This document shows, piece after piece, positions 43,650 to 57,770 of a stretch of DNA of 64,000 nt. Location: contig NZ_JALJWR010000001.1 in NCBI RefSeq assembly GCF_024169315.1, positions 1,509,501 to 1,573,500 of the forward strand, written 5' to 3'. The position numbers were made by a program, and so were the translations under genes. A model generated the notes under the pieces. That model searched no databases. It worked only from the letters and a program-made list of their open reading frames with translations, and was not told the DNA's origin. Numbering within the stretch: position 1 is the first letter of the stretch; each line of letters begins with the position of its first letter. The stretch comes from Pseudomonas migulae (GTDB lineage Bacteria > Pseudomonadota > Gammaproteobacteria > Pseudomonadales > Pseudomonadaceae).

Positions 43650-44012
43650 ATGCCCAAATCCCTGCTGATCATCAGCCGTCAGGCTCCGTGGTCCGGGCCG
43701 AATGCGCGGGAAGCACTGGACATCGTGCTGGCCGGCGGCGCGTTCGACCTGCCGATCGGCCTGCTGTTTCTCGATGACGGGGTGTTCCAGCTCGCCGCGA
43801 AACAGGATGCCAAGGCCCTGCAACAGAAAGACCTGAGCGCCAACCTGCAAGCGCTACCGATGTTCGGTGTCGAAGACCTGTTCGTCTGTGGCGACAGCGC
43901 CGCTGAACGCGGTCTGGACCCGACTGCTTTGGCGCTCGAAGAAGCGCAGTTGCTGGCCACCGATGAAATCACCGCCCTCATTGACCGTTACGACCAGGTG
44001 ATCACCCTCTGA
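43650..44012 (+). CDS. tusC: Sulfur relay protein TusC
   Basis: 120 residues of the DsrF family (SLLIISRQAPWSGPNAREALD; LPMFGVEDLFVCGDSAAERG). Structural partner in the TusBCD hexamer. Its ATG follows the tusD stop by one base; its stop overlaps the tusB ATG. Confidence 0.92.
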   Translation: MPKSLLIISRQAPWSGPNAREALDIVLAGGAFDLPIGLLFLDDGVFQLAAKQDAKALQQKDLSANLQALPMFGVEDLFVCGDSAAERGLDPTALALEEAQLLATDEITALIDRYDQVITL

Positions 44013-44305
44013 TGTCGACTTTGCATGTGTTGTCTCATTCCCCGTTCGGCGACGATCGCCTGACCAGTTGCCTGCGCGTGATCGGTGCGAACGATGCGCT
44101 GCTGCTGACCGGCGACGCGGTGTACGCGTTGCAGCCGGGCACCGCGCCCAGCAACGCGCTGAACGCTCGCCACCCGACGCTGTTCGTGCTGACCGAAGAC
44201 GCCCAGGCACGCGCCCTGGAGATTCCTGACAGCGCCAAGGCCATCGATTATCCCGCCTTCGTCGAACTGTCGATTCACTACGACAAGGTCAACAGCTGGC
44301 TATGA
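44012..44305 (+). CDS. tusB: Sulfur relay protein TusB
   Basis: 97 residues, DsrH family (MSTLHVLSHSPFGDDRL; GDAVYALQPG). Smallest TusBCD subunit. Overlaps tusC by one base and tusE by four. Confidence 0.9.
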   Translation: MSTLHVLSHSPFGDDRLTSCLRVIGANDALLLTGDAVYALQPGTAPSNALNARHPTLFVLTEDAQARALEIPDSAKAIDYPAFVELSIHYDKVNSWL

Positions 44306-44637
44306 ATTCACTGACCGTCGGCGCCCGCGCCATCGAGCTGGACAAGGATGGCTTCCTGGTTGAACTGAGTGACTGGTCCGCCGAGGTAGCAAGCGCTCTC
44401 GCCGCGGCCGAAGACATCGAGTTGAGCCCGGACCATTGGGAAATCCTCGAACTGCTGCGCAGCTTCTACGACGAATTCCAGCTGTCGCCGGCCACTCGTC
44501 CGCTGATCAAGTACACCGCATTGAAGCTCGGCCCGCTGAAAGGCAACAGCCTGCACCTGAACCGATTGTTCAAAGGCACCCCTGCCAAACTCGCCGCGAA
44601 ACTGGCGGGCCTGCCCAAACCGACGAACTGCTTATGA
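44302..44637 (+). CDS. tusE: Sulfurtransferase TusE (DsrC family)
   Basis: 111 residues. The acceptor cysteine is the penultimate residue, Cys110 (PTNCL), as in TusE; the typical DGFLVELSDWS and LSPDHWEILELLRSFYDEF segments are present. It receives sulfur from TusD and hands it to MnmA. Overlaps the next gene by four bases (ATGA). Confidence 0.94.
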   Translation: MNSLTVGARAIELDKDGFLVELSDWSAEVASALAAAEDIELSPDHWEILELLRSFYDEFQLSPATRPLIKYTALKLGPLKGNSLHLNRLFKGTPAKLAAKLAGLPKPTNCL

Positions 44638-45635
44638 CCGACTACCCAGCGTTGACCCTCGAAACGCCCGCCGAACACCCGTTCGCCCAATTCGTTCGGA
44701 TCCTCGGCAAAGGCAAGCGTGGCGCCCGGGACCTGACCCGGGAAGAAGCCCGCGAAGCCATGGGCATGGTGCTCGACGACAAGGTCGAGGACACCCAGCT
44801 CGGCGCCTTTCTGATGCTGTTGCGGCACAAGGAAGAAAGCGCCGAAGAGATGGCCGGGTTCACCGAAGCCTTGCGTGAACGTTTGCTGGCACCGTCATTG
44901 AATGTCGATCTGGACTGGCCGACCTACGCCGGCAAGAAGCGTCATTTGCCGTGGTATCTGCTGGCGGCCAAGTGCCTGGCGCAGAACGGCGTGCGGATTT
45001 TCATGCACGGCGGCGGCGCGCACACTGCCGGGCGGCTGTACAGCGAGCAACTGCTGGAAGAGTTGAAAATCCCGTTGTGCCGCAACTGGCAACAGGTCGG
45101 GGCAGCCCTCGATAACATCGGCCTCGCATTCATGCCGCTGGTGGATTGGGCGCCGCAACTGCAACGCATGATCGACCTGCGCAACACCCTCGGCCTGCGC
45201 TCGCCGATCCATTCCCTGGCGCGGATTCTCAACCCGTTGAGCGCTCGCTGTGGCCTGCAAAGCATTTTCCATCCCGGCTATCAGGCAGTGCACCGCGATG
45301 CCAGCGGCTTGCTCGGCGACACGGCGATCGTGGTCAAGGGTGATGGCGGCGAGATCGAGATCAACCCGGACGCCGACAGCCACTTGTACGGCACCACCGG
45401 CGGCGAGAGCTGGGACGAGGAATGGCCGCAGCTGTCGGGCCAGCGCCACGTCAAACCCGCCTCGCTCGACCCCGGACATTTGAAAGCCGTGTGGCGTGGT
45501 GATGTGGTCGACAGCTACCCGCAAATGGCCCTGATCGCGACCATGGCCCTCGCCTTGCGCGGCCTTGGCCAGACGCGCGAACAAGCCTTTGCAACTGCCC
45601 AGCAGTATTGGGATGCCCGGGACAGATCGATTTAA
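44634..45635 (+). CDS. TrpD2/YbiB-like glycosyl transferase-fold protein
   Basis: 333 residues. It has the anthranilate phosphoribosyltransferase fold (FVRILGKGKRGARDLTREEAREAM; MHGGGAHTAGRLYSE; KGDGGEIEINP), but the phosphoribosyl-pyrophosphate loop is altered from TrpD. The E. coli relative YbiB (TrpD2) binds nucleic acids and does not make tryptophan. Start overlaps the tusE stop; conserved placement after tusE in Pseudomonas suggests co-transcription. Confidence 0.88.
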   Translation: MTDYPALTLETPAEHPFAQFVRILGKGKRGARDLTREEAREAMGMVLDDKVEDTQLGAFLMLLRHKEESAEEMAGFTEALRERLLAPSLNVDLDWPTYAGKKRHLPWYLLAAKCLAQNGVRIFMHGGGAHTAGRLYSEQLLEELKIPLCRNWQQVGAALDNIGLAFMPLVDWAPQLQRMIDLRNTLGLRSPIHSLARILNPLSARCGLQSIFHPGYQAVHRDASGLLGDTAIVVKGDGGEIEINPDADSHLYGTTGGESWDEEWPQLSGQRHVKPASLDPGHLKAVWRGDVVDSYPQMALIATMALALRGLGQTREQAFATAQQYWDARDRSI

Positions 45636-45725
45636 CCGATCATAACCCTGCAATCTTTGCGCTATTTTATCGAACCTATCGGAATAGACTCCTCTCCAAC
45701 GCTTATCGGTTGAGGAGTCTTGAAC

Positions 45726-46727
45726 ATGGGTTTGTTAGTTGAAGGTCGCTGGCATGACCAGTGGTACGAAAGCAGCAAGGACGGTGCGTTCCAGCGTGAA
45801 CAGGCACAGCGTCGCAACTGGCTGACCGCCGACGGCATACCGGGTCCGACCGGTGTCGGTGGCTTTGCGGCCGAAGCGGGTCGCTATCATTTGTATGTGT
45901 CCCTCGCCTGTCCGTGGGCGCATCGCACGTTGATTCTGCGCAAACTCAAAGGTCTCGAAAGCCTGATCGACGTGTCGGTGGTCAGCTGGCTGATGCTGGA
46001 AAACGGCTGGACCTTCGACAAGCACTTTGGCTCGACGGGCGACAAGCTCGATCACTTCGACTTCATGCACCAACGTTACACCGCCGATACCGCCGACTAC
46101 ACCGGGCGCGTCACCGTGCCGGTGCTCTGGGACAAACAGCAGAACCGCATCGTCAACAATGAATCGGCGGAGATCATCCGCATGTTCAACAGTGCCTTCG
46201 ATGACTTGACCGGTAATGACCTGGACTTCTATCCGGCGCCGTTGCGGGGCGAGATCGATGCGCTGAACGAACGGATTTATCCGGCGGTGAACAACGGCGT
46301 GTACCGTGCCGGGTTTGCCACGTCGCAAAAGGCTTATGAAGAGGCGTTCGATGAGGTGTTTGCCGAGCTGGATCGGCTGGAGTCATTGCTCGGCGCCAAT
46401 CGCTACCTGACCGGTGAATACCTGACGGAGGCGGACATTCGGCTGTTCACCACGTTGATTCGCTTTGATGCGGTGTACCACGGACACTTCAAGTGCAACC
46501 TGCGGCGGATTGCCGATTATCCGAACCTGTCGAACTGGCTGCGGGAGATTTATCAGTGGCCGGGGATTGCCGAGACGGTGGATTTCACTCACATCAAGAA
46601 CCACTACTACGGTAGCCATAAGACCATCAACCCAACGGGTATCGTGCCGAAAGGGCCGGAGCAGGATTTCACCGCAGCCCATGATCGGGCACGGTTGAGC
46701 GGGAAAGGGGTTTGGCGCAAGGCCTGA
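45726..46727 (+). CDS. Glutathionyl-hydroquinone reductase (GST Xi, YqjG/ECM4-like)
   Basis: 333 residues. The nucleophilic cysteine is in the ACPWAHR motif, followed by the WTFDKHFG and VPVLWDKQ segments and the conserved FTTLIRFDAVYHGHFKCN. It removes glutathione from glutathionyl-hydroquinones and thereby lets them re-enter quinone metabolism. GAGGAG lies eight bases before ATG 45726. Confidence 0.92.
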   Translation: MGLLVEGRWHDQWYESSKDGAFQREQAQRRNWLTADGIPGPTGVGGFAAEAGRYHLYVSLACPWAHRTLILRKLKGLESLIDVSVVSWLMLENGWTFDKHFGSTGDKLDHFDFMHQRYTADTADYTGRVTVPVLWDKQQNRIVNNESAEIIRMFNSAFDDLTGNDLDFYPAPLRGEIDALNERIYPAVNNGVYRAGFATSQKAYEEAFDEVFAELDRLESLLGANRYLTGEYLTEADIRLFTTLIRFDAVYHGHFKCNLRRIADYPNLSNWLREIYQWPGIAETVDFTHIKNHYYGSHKTINPTGIVPKGPEQDFTAAHDRARLSGKGVWRKA

Positions 46728-46750
46728 GGTTTGTGCAGTATTTGAGGGCC

Positions 46751-46845
46751 CCATCGCTGGCAAGCCAGCCCCCACAGGGATTTTTGTGATGCCAGAGATT
46801 GCAGCTTCACCAAAAAACCTGTGGGAGCTGGCTTGCCAGCGATGG
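46751..46845. repeat. REPIN (CCATCGCTGGCAAGCCAGC type)
   Basis: Left half CCATCGCTGGCAAGCCAGCC, right half its complement; same REP class as 1201-1304 and 26838-26941 but with a different spacer. Confidence 0.9.
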
Positions 46846-46859
46846 GGACAATGCGGTGC

Positions 46860-48254
46860 TCAGACTTGTGATTGAGCCCCTTCAAACCACGCCAGTTTCT
46901 CGCGCAGCTGCACCACTTCCCCCACAATCACCAGCGTCGGCGCATGCACTTCATGCTCCGCCACCAGCCGTGGAAGATCGGCCAGGGTGCCGGTAAACAC
47001 CCGCTGATTGACCGTGGTCCCCTGCTGGATCAACGCCGCCGGGGTATCCGCTCCGCGACCATGCTTGATCAACTGCTCGCAGATGATCGGCAAGCCCACC
47101 AGCCCCATGTAAAACACCAGGGTTTGCGCCGGTGCGACCAGATCGGCCCATGGCAAATCGGTGGAGCCGTCCTTCAAGTGGCCGGTAACGAATCGCACCG
47201 ACTGCGCGTAATCGCGGTGGGTCAGCGGAATCCCGGCATACGCCGCGCAACCGCTGGCCGCCGTAATGCCCGGCACGACCTGGAACGGGATGCCGTGGGC
47301 TGCCAGCTCTTCAATCTCTTCCCCGCCACGGCCGAAGATGAACGGATCACCGCCCTTCAACCGCACGACACGCTTGCCCTGTTTGGCCAGGTCCACCAAT
47401 TGCTGGTTGATCTGATCCTGCGGCACGGCGTGATCGGCGCGACGCTTGCCGACGTAGACGCGCTCGGCATCGCGACGGCACAACTCGAGAATCGCCGGTG
47501 CCACCAAGCGGTCGTACAGCACCACATCGGCTTGCTGCATCAGGCGTAAGGCGCGGAAGGTCAGCAGATCCGGATCACCCGGACCGGCACCGACCAAATA
47601 GACTTCGCCCGTGGCGACGGGCGCTTTACCATCGATTTTTGCCTGCAACAGACGCTCGGCTTCGGCGCCCTGCCCGGCCAGTTGCCGGTCGGCAATCGGG
47701 CCCTGGAACACATCCTCCCAGAACGCCCGACGCTGCTGTACATCCGGGAACAGACCTTTGACCTGGTTGCGAAAACGCGCCGCCAGCCCGGCCAGTTGAC
47801 CGTAGGTGGAAGGAATCCAGGTTTCGATTTTCGCGCGGATCAGACGCGCCAGCACCGGCGCATCGCCGCCGCTGGACACGGCGATGATCAGCGGCGAACG
47901 GTCGACGATGGCTGGGAAAATCACGCTGCACAGCGCAGGCGCATCCACCACATTGACCGGCACGCAACGCCGATGGGCATCGGCGGAAACCTGTGCGTTC
48001 AGCGGTTCGTCGTCGGTGGCGGCGATGATCAGCCCGCAACCATCCAGATCCGCTTCAACGTAGCCACGCAACAGGCACTCGCCACCGCTGCCGGAAACCA
48101 GCTCGCGCAGTTGCGGTTCGATTTCAGGTGCGACCACCCGCAGCAGCGCACCGGCATCGGCCAGCAGGCGGGATTTGCGCAAGGCAATCTCCCCCCCGCC
48201 GACGACCAACACACGACTGCCGCGAAGGTTATGAAACAGCGGCAGATAGTCCAT
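46860..48254 (-). CDS. cysG: Siroheme synthase CysG
   Basis: 464 residues, trifunctional. The N-terminal 200 residues carry precorrin-2 dehydrogenase/ferrochelatase (NAD motif [13 protein letters not shown]); residues 210-460 are the uroporphyrinogen III methyltransferase ([35 protein letters not shown]). It makes the sirohaem of sulfite and nitrite reductases. Its ATG follows the serS stop directly, so they share a message. Confidence 0.96.
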   Translation of the reverse strand: MDYLPLFHNLRGSRVLVVGGGEIALRKSRLLADAGALLRVVAPEIEPQLRELVSGSGGECLLRGYVEADLDGCGLIIAATDDEPLNAQVSADAHRRCVPVNVVDAPALCSVIFPAIVDRSPLIIAVSSGGDAPVLARLIRAKIETWIPSTYGQLAGLAARFRNQVKGLFPDVQQRRAFWEDVFQGPIADRQLAGQGAEAERLLQAKIDGKAPVATGEVYLVGAGPGDPDLLTFRALRLMQQADVVLYDRLVAPAILELCRRDAERVYVGKRRADHAVPQDQINQQLVDLAKQGKRVVRLKGGDPFIFGRGGEEIEELAAHGIPFQVVPGITAASGCAAYAGIPLTHRDYAQSVRFVTGHLKDGSTDLPWADLVAPAQTLVFYMGLVGLPIICEQLIKHGRGADTPAALIQQGTTVNQRVFTGTLADLPRLVAEHEVHAPTLVIVGEVVQLREKLAWFEGAQSQV

Positions 48255-49547
<1,293 letters not shown>

Positions 49548-49550
49548 TTA

Positions 49551-49925
49551 TCAAAGTTTGGTCAAGGACAGGCCGGCCCAGGTGGCGAGCAGCCCGCCGA
49601 ATACGCTGATGGCAGCATAGCCCAGGGCCAGCGGCACTTGCCCGCTTTCCAGCAGGCGCACCGTATCCAGTGAAAAGGATGAAAAAGTCGTCAGCCCCCC
49701 GAGGAAGCCGACCATCAACCCGGCACGCACCTCGATCGGCACCTCCGGGCGTATCAAAAACAGACCGTATAGAACGCCGATCAGCAAACAGCCGACGATA
49801 TTAACGGCCAGCGTCGCGGTATAGAAGTGCCGCGGCCAATTAGCGTTGACCCAATTACCTGTGGCGAAGCGCAACAGGGTGCCAGCGATCCCGCCGACGG
49901 AAACCGCAACGATCAATGGAAGCAC
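49551..49925 (-). CDS. crcB: Fluoride ion channel CrcB (Fluc)
   Basis: 124 residues, four helices. Family motifs [15 protein letters not shown] and [17 protein letters not shown]. Exports toxic fluoride as a dual-topology dimer. GTG start at 49925 overlaps the rarA stop by one base. No fluoride riboswitch is seen, which fits its position inside an operon. Confidence 0.93.
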   Translation of the reverse strand: MLPLIVAVSVGGIAGTLLRFATGNWVNANWPRHFYTATLAVNIVGCLLIGVLYGLFLIRPEVPIEVRAGLMVGFLGGLTTFSSFSLDTVRLLESGQVPLALGYAAISVFGGLLATWAGLSLTKL

Positions 49926-51247
49926 TATTTTCTCCGCTGCCGGGGGCTTAAACGGTCAAGTTGCGCGAGGTGATTGAGCTTTTCGCCGATCTTCAGCTCC
50001 AGGCCACGGGGCACCGGTTGATAGAACGGTTGTGGCTCAAGCTCTTCGGGGAAGTAATCTTCGCCAGCGGCGTAGGCGTCTGGCTCATCGTGGGCATAAC
50101 GGTATTCGTCGCCATAACCCAATTGCTTCATCAGCTTGGTCGGCGCGTTGCGCAGGTGCAACGGCACTTCGAGCGAGCCATGTTCGGTGGCGCTGCGCAT
50201 GGCCGCCTTGAAGCCCATGTACACCGCGTTGCTTTTCGGCGCGCAAGCCAGATAAGTGATGGCCTGGGCCACCGCCAGTTCGCCTTCCGGGCTGCCGAGG
50301 CGCTCCTGCACTTCCCACGCCGCCAGGCACAGGCTCAGGGCGCGGGGATCGGCATTGCCGATGTCCTCGCTGGCCATGCGCACCACGCGCCGGGCCAGGT
50401 ACAGCGGATCGCAACCGCCGTCGATCATCCGCGCGAACCAGTACAGCGCACCGTCGGGATTGGAACCGCGTACCGATTTATGCAGCGCGGAAATCTGGTC
50501 GTAAAACGCTTCGCCGCCCTTGTCGAATCGGCGGCGGGTATCGCCCAAAAGACTTTGCAGCAGATCGATGCCGATTTCACTGTTGTCTTCGGCAAGGTCC
50601 GAGGCGTTTTCCAGCAGATTGAGCAGGCGCCGACCATCGCCATCGGCAGCGGACAACAGCATCTGGAAACCTTCATCGCTGAGGGTCAGTTGCCGTTTGC
50701 CCAAGCCCCGCTCTTCCGTCAGCGCACGATGCACCAGCTTGCGCAGGGCCGCTTCGTCGAGGCTTTTCAGCACATAGACGCGCGCCCGGGAGAGCAAGGC
50801 GTTATTGAGTTCGAACGAGGGGTTTTCCGTGGTCGCGCCGATGAAAATCAGCGTGCCGTCCTCAACGTACGGCAGAAACGCATCCTGCTGCGACTTGTTG
50901 AAACGATGCACTTCATCGACGAACAGGATGGTGCGCTTGCCGTACTGACCGGCCTGCTGCTTGGCGACTTCCACCGCCTGGCGGATTTCCTTCACCCCGG
51001 CCAGGACAGCCGAGACCGTTTCGAAATGCGCGTCCGAGACTTCCGCCAGCAACCGCGCCAACGTGGTTTTACCCACGCCCGGCGGGCCCCAGAAAATCAT
51101 CGAGTGCAGGGCCCCCTGCTCCAGCGCTTCGCGCAATGGCTTGCCGCGAGCGAGCAGGTGTTCCTGACCGACGTACTCGTCCAGATTGGCTGCGCGCAAA
51201 CGGGCGGCCAAGGGCTGGGAGATCGGGGCGCTGCGAAACAGGTCCAT
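49925..51247 (-). CDS. rarA: Replication-associated recombination protein RarA (MgsA)
   Basis: 440 residues. AAA+ ATPase with Walker [10 protein letters not shown], Walker B FVDEVHRF and sensor TTENPSF; the C-terminal tetramer domain ([23 protein letters not shown] run) follows. Acts at stalled replication forks. ATG 51247; a GTG one codon upstream is possible. Confidence 0.94.
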   Translation of the reverse strand: MDLFRSAPISQPLAARLRAANLDEYVGQEHLLARGKPLREALEQGALHSMIFWGPPGVGKTTLARLLAEVSDAHFETVSAVLAGVKEIRQAVEVAKQQAGQYGKRTILFVDEVHRFNKSQQDAFLPYVEDGTLIFIGATTENPSFELNNALLSRARVYVLKSLDEAALRKLVHRALTEERGLGKRQLTLSDEGFQMLLSAADGDGRRLLNLLENASDLAEDNSEIGIDLLQSLLGDTRRRFDKGGEAFYDQISALHKSVRGSNPDGALYWFARMIDGGCDPLYLARRVVRMASEDIGNADPRALSLCLAAWEVQERLGSPEGELAVAQAITYLACAPKSNAVYMGFKAAMRSATEHGSLEVPLHLRNAPTKLMKQLGYGDEYRYAHDEPDAYAAGEDYFPEELEPQPFYQPVPRGLELKIGEKLNHLAQLDRLSPRQRRK

Positions 51248-51302
51248 CACGTACGTTTAAAACCTCGGGTTAGAACAACTCTCTCAAGCCTGCCGAAAAC
51301 CT

Positions 51303-51432
51303 GTGGCGAGGGGATTTATCCCCGTTCGGCTGCGCAGCAGTCGCGAAATCATTGCATGCGGTATTCCTGATACACCGCACTGGCAGATCTGGGGCCGCTT
51401 CGCGGCCCAACGGGGATAAATCCCCTCGCCAC
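51303..51432. repeat. Long palindromic repeat element, copy 3
   Basis: GTGGCGAGGGGATTTATCCC at the left and the mirrored GGGATAAATCCCCTCGCCAC at the right; contains TGCGCAGCAGTCGCGAAATC. Lies between lolA and rarA, so it would be in the operon transcript. Confidence 0.9.
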
Positions 51433-51459
51433 AAAGGCTCACCCCGCAGGTTATGCGGT

Positions 51460-52083
51460 TTACTCCTGGATCACGTCCGCACCTTTAGGGATGTCGAACT
51501 TGAATTTCGACGCAGGGATCGGCTCGTTGGCCTTCACGCCGGTAAACAGGATGTTGGTGCGCTGACCGACGCTATCGATCAGTTGCATGTCGTTGACCAG
51601 CCCATTGCGGAACGACAGGCGCAGGCTGTCGAACAGGGTGTCCTTGGTTTTCGGCTTCAAGGTGAAGTCGATCACGCCGCCGGCTTCCTTGGCGCTGATG
51701 GCAAAGCTCTCGCTGATCTTGGACACGTCACCGGAGAGCAGCAACGCCGGGGTCTGGCTCAGGCGCAGATCAAGGGTCTTGATGGTGGCCTGCTCCAGGT
51801 CCGGGTCCCACAACGTGACCTTCTTGCCGTCGGAAACCACGACCTGCTCGGCCGGCGCATCGGTGTGCCAGTAGAACAGGCCCGGCCGCTGCAGGGACAT
51901 TTCACCCGCCGTTTCCTGCAACTGGGTGCCGCTGCCATCGAGGGTCAGCTGCGAGAAACGGGCCGTCAGGGTCTGGGATTTTTCCAGCAGTTGGGTCAGA
52001 CGCGCCACGTCCTTGTCATCGGCGTGGGCCGAGAGCGTGGTCAAAGCCAGAACCGGCAGCAACAGCATGCGGATAAGACGCAT
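51460..52083 (-). CDS. lolA: Outer-membrane lipoprotein carrier LolA
   Basis: 207-residue periplasmic chaperone that takes lipoproteins from LolCDE to LolB. Signal peptide ends near LSAHA (about 21). Family strands ([51 protein letters not shown]) are intact. Between ftsK and rarA, as is standard in Pseudomonas. AGAGGA precedes the ATG. Confidence 0.95.
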   Translation of the reverse strand: MRLIRMLLLPVLALTTLSAHADDKDVARLTQLLEKSQTLTARFSQLTLDGSGTQLQETAGEMSLQRPGLFYWHTDAPAEQVVVSDGKKVTLWDPDLEQATIKTLDLRLSQTPALLLSGDVSKISESFAISAKEAGGVIDFTLKPKTKDTLFDSLRLSFRNGLVNDMQLIDSVGQRTNILFTGVKANEPIPASKFKFDIPKGADVIQE

Positions 52084-52149
52084 GGGAGTCCTCTTAACAT
52101 TCGTGGGAGTTCGGGCGGCGCGTCACTGCACCGTCCTTTCAAATCAAAA

Positions 52150-54558
52150 TCAGTCGCGTACCGGGCCAGGAGCCAGGACTTCACGGGAACCGTTGGTGTT
52201 CATGGACGTCACGACCCCGGCCATTTCCATGGCTTCGATCATGCGTGCGGCGCGGTTGTAGCCGATTTTCAACTTGCGTTGAACCGCGGAAATGGACGCA
52301 CGACGGCTTTCCAGGACGAACTGCACCGCTTCGTCGTACAGCGCATCGGTTTCGGCATCGTCATCACCGCCACCGCCGCCATTCTCAAAGCCGCTGCCGG
52401 CCTCTTCGACACCGGCGAGGATCTCGTCGTTGTACTCCGGTGCACCGCGCAGTTTCCAGGCTTCAACCACCCGGTGAACCTCGTCATCGGACACGAACGC
52501 GCCGTGAACACGAATCGGCAGGCTGGTGCCCGGCGGCATGTAGAGCATGTCACCGTGGCCCAACAGTTGCTCGGCGCCGCCCTGGTCGATGATGGTCCGC
52601 GAGTCGATCTTGCTCGACACCTGGAACGCCATGCGCGTCGGAATGTTCGCCTTGATCAGACCGGTGATCACGTCAACCGACGGACGCTGGGTCGCGAGGA
52701 TCAAGTGGATACCGGCCGCACGGGCCTTCTGGGCGATCCGGGCGATCAGTTCTTCAACCTTCTTGCCGACGATCATCATCATGTCGGCGAATTCGTCGAC
52801 GACCACAACGATGGTCGGCAGCTTGGTCAGCAGCGGTGCTTCGTCGTGAATGCTTTCGCGCTTGTACAACGGATCGGTCAGCGGCGTGCCGGCGTCCTGG
52901 GCTTCCTTGACCTTGGCGTTGAAGCCGGACAGGTTTCGCACGCCCATCTTCGCCATCAACTTGTAGCGACGTTCCATCTCCGCCACGCTCCAGCGCAGGG
53001 CGTTGGCCGCGTCCTTCATGTCGGTCACCACCGGGCACAGCAGGTGCGGGATGCCTTCGTAGATCGACAGCTCAAGCATTTTCGGGTCGATCATGATCAG
53101 CTTGGCGTCTTCCGGGCCGGACTTGAACAGGATCGACAGGATCATCGCGTTCACACCCACCGATTTACCGGAACCGGTCGTACCGGCCACCAGCAAGTGC
53201 GGCATTTTCGCCAGGTCGGTGATGACCGGCTTGCCGCCGATGTCGTGGCCCAGGGCCAGGGTCACCGGCGACTTGAAGTTGTCGTACTCAGGGGTCGACA
53301 GCACTTCGGAGAAGCGCACGATCTGGCGGTCTTCGTTAGGAATCTCGATACCGACGGTGGTCTTGCCCGGAATCACTTCCACCACTCGCACACTGGTCAC
53401 GGCCAGGGAACGCGCGAGGTCTTTCGCCAGGTTGGCGATACGACTGACTTTGACCCCGGCCGCTGGCTGGATTTCGTAACGGGTAATCACCGGCCCCGGA
53501 TGAATCGAATCCACCGAGACTTCGACGCCGAATTCCTTGAGCTTGATTTCCAGCAAATGGCCGACGGCCGCCAGGGATTCAGGCGAGTAATTGAGTTGTT
53601 TCTTTTCTGCAGGATCGAGAATCGAGATAGGCGGCAAAGTGCCTTCGACGGCACTGTCGACGAACAGTGGCGCCTGTTTCTCTTTTTCCACGCGGTTGCT
53701 CGGCGCGGCGGGTTTGGGTGGCGCGGGGGCAATCACCGGTGGCACCTGCTTCTCGCGGTCCGACATGTGTTTGCTGAGGGCTTGCTCGCGCTCGATCAAG
53801 CGCTCCTTGACCTTGGCCTGCTCGCGTTTGTCGGTAACGGTCGGCGCCACCACGTCATGCACGCGGTCGTCGACTTCACGCAACTGCGCAACCAGCTGCT
53901 TGCGCTCGACACGGGCCGCCCACCAGCGATTGGCCGCGCCCTGGAACAGTTCGAACAGGTCGAGGGTGATCTTGCCGGTGACGTCCATCACCTTGAACCA
54001 CGACAGGTCGGTGAACACCGTCAGGCCGAACAGGAACAGGGCGATGAACAGCAAGGTGCTGCCCTGGATGTTCAGCGCGTTCCGGGCCAGGTCGCCAAGG
54101 CTTTCGCCCAGCGCACCGCCCGCACCGGCCGGCAGACCGGTCGCGGCATGGAAATGGATATGCGCGAGCGCCGCGCCCGACAGCACCAGGAACACGAGGC
54201 CGATCAGGCGCCAGGAGAACAGCCAGCCGCTCCACTGCCACGGCTCGTGGCGTTGACGGAAGATCTGCCAGGCCTTGATCGCCAGCAACAGCGGGAAGAT
54301 GTAAGCGAAGTAACCCAGCACCATGAACAGGATGTCGGCGCTGTAGGAGCCGACCGGTCCGCCGAAGTTCTGCACATCGTCGATCTTGCTGTTATGGCTC
54401 CAGCCCGGATCGTCCTTGCCGTAAGTCAGCAAGGCCATCATCAGGAACAGGCACAAGCCGCCGATGGCGATCAATGCACCTTCCTTGAGTCGGTAGTGCA
54501 AATGCTGGCGCCAAAGCGGAACGACGGCTGGTTTAGGTGCTGCGGTGGATTTCTTCAA
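52150..54558 (-). CDS. ftsK: DNA translocase FtsK
   Basis: 802 residues. Four to five N-terminal membrane helices (about 25-190) anchor it at the septum; a shortish linker rich in basic and acidic residues (190-320) precedes the motor: Walker [13 protein letters not shown], Walker [10 protein letters not shown]. The C-terminal winged-helix gamma domain ([20 protein letters not shown]) reads KOPS sites. Pumps chromosomes to dif for XerCD resolution at division. Begins ATG 54558. Confidence 0.97.
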   Translation of the reverse strand: MKKSTAAPKPAVVPLWRQHLHYRLKEGALIAIGGLCLFLMMALLTYGKDDPGWSHNSKIDDVQNFGGPVGSYSADILFMVLGYFAYIFPLLLAIKAWQIFRQRHEPWQWSGWLFSWRLIGLVFLVLSGAALAHIHFHAATGLPAGAGGALGESLGDLARNALNIQGSTLLFIALFLFGLTVFTDLSWFKVMDVTGKITLDLFELFQGAANRWWAARVERKQLVAQLREVDDRVHDVVAPTVTDKREQAKVKERLIEREQALSKHMSDREKQVPPVIAPAPPKPAAPSNRVEKEKQAPLFVDSAVEGTLPPISILDPAEKKQLNYSPESLAAVGHLLEIKLKEFGVEVSVDSIHPGPVITRYEIQPAAGVKVSRIANLAKDLARSLAVTSVRVVEVIPGKTTVGIEIPNEDRQIVRFSEVLSTPEYDNFKSPVTLALGHDIGGKPVITDLAKMPHLLVAGTTGSGKSVGVNAMILSILFKSGPEDAKLIMIDPKMLELSIYEGIPHLLCPVVTDMKDAANALRWSVAEMERRYKLMAKMGVRNLSGFNAKVKEAQDAGTPLTDPLYKRESIHDEAPLLTKLPTIVVVVDEFADMMMIVGKKVEELIARIAQKARAAGIHLILATQRPSVDVITGLIKANIPTRMAFQVSSKIDSRTIIDQGGAEQLLGHGDMLYMPPGTSLPIRVHGAFVSDDEVHRVVEAWKLRGAPEYNDEILAGVEEAGSGFENGGGGGDDDAETDALYDEAVQFVLESRRASISAVQRKLKIGYNRAARMIEAMEMAGVVTSMNTNGSREVLAPGPVRD

Positions 54559-55812
<1,254 letters not shown>

Positions 55813-55875
55813 CGGCAAACTTGACGGTGGGCCTGACGCCCACCACTGCCCTCCCCTTCTGTAAGCCCGGATGCC

Positions 55876-56556
55876 ATGCTGACTTGGTTACAACGCAACA
55901 CCCTGACGTTCCCGCCGCTGGAAAAAGCCATGCGCGATCCCAACGGATTGCTGGCTGCGGGGGGTGATCTGTCTGCCGATCGTCTGATTCAGGCTTATCG
56001 CCACGGCTGCTTTCCCTGGTTCTCGGAAGGCCAGCCGATCCTCTGGTGGTCGCCGGATCCGCGCACCGTCCTGTTTCCCGACGAACTGCATGTCTCGCGT
56101 AGCCTGAACAAATTGCTGCGCCAGCAACGCTATCAAGTGACCTTCGATCAGGATTTTTCGGCGGTCATCCGCGCGTGCGCCGCGCCGCGGGACTACGCCG
56201 ACGGCACCTGGATCACCGAAGCCATGCAGAACGCCTACCTCGCCCTGCACCAGCGTGGCTACGCGCATTCGGTTGAGGTCTGGGACCAGGGCGAACTGGT
56301 GGGCGGGCTGTATGGATTGGCGATGGGCCAGCTGTTTTTCGGCGAATCCATGTTCAGCCGCGCCGACAATGCCTCCAAATTTGGCTTTGCCACCCTGGTC
56401 AAACATCTGAAAGACTCAGGGTTCGTACTGATCGACTGCCAGATGCCCACCGACCATCTGCACAGCCTGGGGGCCCGCGCCATTCCCCGTCGCGAGTTTG
56501 CCCGCTACCTGGCGCAGCATCTGGATCAACCCAACCGCGCCAGCTGGGTTTGCTGA
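55876..56556 (+). CDS. aat: Leucyl/phenylalanyl-tRNA--protein transferase
   Basis: 226 residues. Typical N-terminal [22 protein letters not shown] and YRHGCFPWF, then WWSPDPR. Adds Leu or Phe to proteins with N-terminal Lys or Arg, making them ClpS/ClpAP targets. Next gene adds the complementary tag (bpt). Confidence 0.97.
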   Translation: MLTWLQRNTLTFPPLEKAMRDPNGLLAAGGDLSADRLIQAYRHGCFPWFSEGQPILWWSPDPRTVLFPDELHVSRSLNKLLRQQRYQVTFDQDFSAVIRACAAPRDYADGTWITEAMQNAYLALHQRGYAHSVEVWDQGELVGGLYGLAMGQLFFGESMFSRADNASKFGFATLVKHLKDSGFVLIDCQMPTDHLHSLGARAIPRREFARYLAQHLDQPNRASWVC

Positions 56557-56613
56557 GCGACTTTTGCCCGTGTGGCTTACACTTAATTCAAAGCTTATCC
56601 CCGAGGGTTGATC

Positions 56614-57321
56614 ATGACCGAGTTGGCGCGTTTGAAGTTTTATGCCACTCAGCCCCACTCTTGCAGCTATCTGCCCGAGGAGCAGGCCACGACCTTGTTC
56701 CTCGACCCTAGTCAGCCCATGGATGTGCATGTCTATGCAGACCTGTCTGAAATGGGTTTCCGCCGCAGCGGCGATCATCTTTACCGGCCTCATTGCCAGA
56801 ATTGCAATGCGTGTGTGCCGGCGCGCATTCCCGTGGCGCAATTTACGCCCAACCGTCAGCAGAAACGCATTTTCAAGCGCAACGCCGACTTGCAGGTACG
56901 CCCCGCCAAACCCAAGTTCAGCGAAGAATACTTCGACCTGTATCAGCGCTACATCGAACAGCGGCATGCCGATGGCGACATGTACCCGCCGAGCCGTGAC
57001 CAGTTCTCGACGTTCCTGGTGCGCGACCTGCCGTTTTCCCGCTTCTACGAATTTCGCCTGGACGGCCAACTACTGGCGGTGGCCGTCACCGACTTGCTGC
57101 CGAACGGTCTGTCGGCGGTGTACACCTTCTACGAACCCGCTGAAGAACGACGCAGCCTGGGGCGCTATGCGATTCTCTGGCAAATCGCCGAGGCCCAACG
57201 ACTGCGGCTGGAAGCGGTTTACCTGGGCTACTGGATCAAAAACTGCAAAAAGATGAGCTACAAGACCCAATATCGCCCTATCGAACTGCTGATTAATCAG
57301 CGCTGGGTCATCCTGAACTAG
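56614..57321 (+). CDS. bpt: Aspartate/glutamate leucyltransferase Bpt (arginyltransferase fold)
   Basis: 235 residues. Conserved ATE-like features: [31 protein letters not shown] (cysteine cluster), VYTFYEP and [15 protein letters not shown]. In bacteria this enzyme attaches Leu to proteins starting with Asp or Glu. ATG 56614 follows GAGG; TTG 56608 is the other in-frame option. Confidence 0.94.
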
Positions 57322-57421
57322 AACCCCTTGGCTTAAACCCCATTTTTCGGGCACAATGCACGCCGCTTTTGCCTGGCGCAGTTGCACCGGGCCATTCATT
57401 GGACACCGAGGGCTTTACTGC

Positions 57422-57640
57422 ATGTCGAAAGAAGACAGCTTCGAAATGGAAGGCACTGTCGTCGACACCCTGCCCAACACCATGTTTCGCGTGGAGTTGG
57501 AAAATGGGCACGTCGTAACCGCGCATATCTCCGGCAAGATGCGCAAGAACTACATTCGTATTCTTACCGGTGACAAAGTGCGCGTCGAGCTGACGCCCTA
57601 TGACTTGAGCAAAGGGCGCATCACTTACCGCGCTCGTTAA
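57422..57640 (+). CDS. infA: Translation initiation factor IF-1
   Basis: 72 residues, single OB fold ([42 protein letters not shown]). Binds the ribosomal A site at initiation. Full length and unmistakable. Confidence 0.98.
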
Positions 57641-57655
57641 TCAAGTCAATACAAG

Positions 57656-57682
57656 ACGCCCGGCTTATGCCGGGCGTTTTTG
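57656..57682 (+). terminator. infA terminator
   Basis: Stem ACGCCCGGC / GCCGGGCGT with TTAT loop and T run, 16 bases after the stop. Confidence 0.92.
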
Positions 57683-57715
57683 TTTGTCCGGGATTTGCTT
57701 GCCGCGCATCGCTCT

Positions 57716-57745
57716 CTGTGGGAGCGGGCTTGCCCGCTCCCACAG
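57716..57745. repeat. Single compact REP palindrome
   Basis: CTGTGGGAGCGGG CTT GCCCGCTCCCACAG: a minimal inverted pair without the long spacer of REPINs elsewhere. Confidence 0.9.
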
Positions 57746-57770
57746 GGTTATGTGTCGAATGCTACACAGC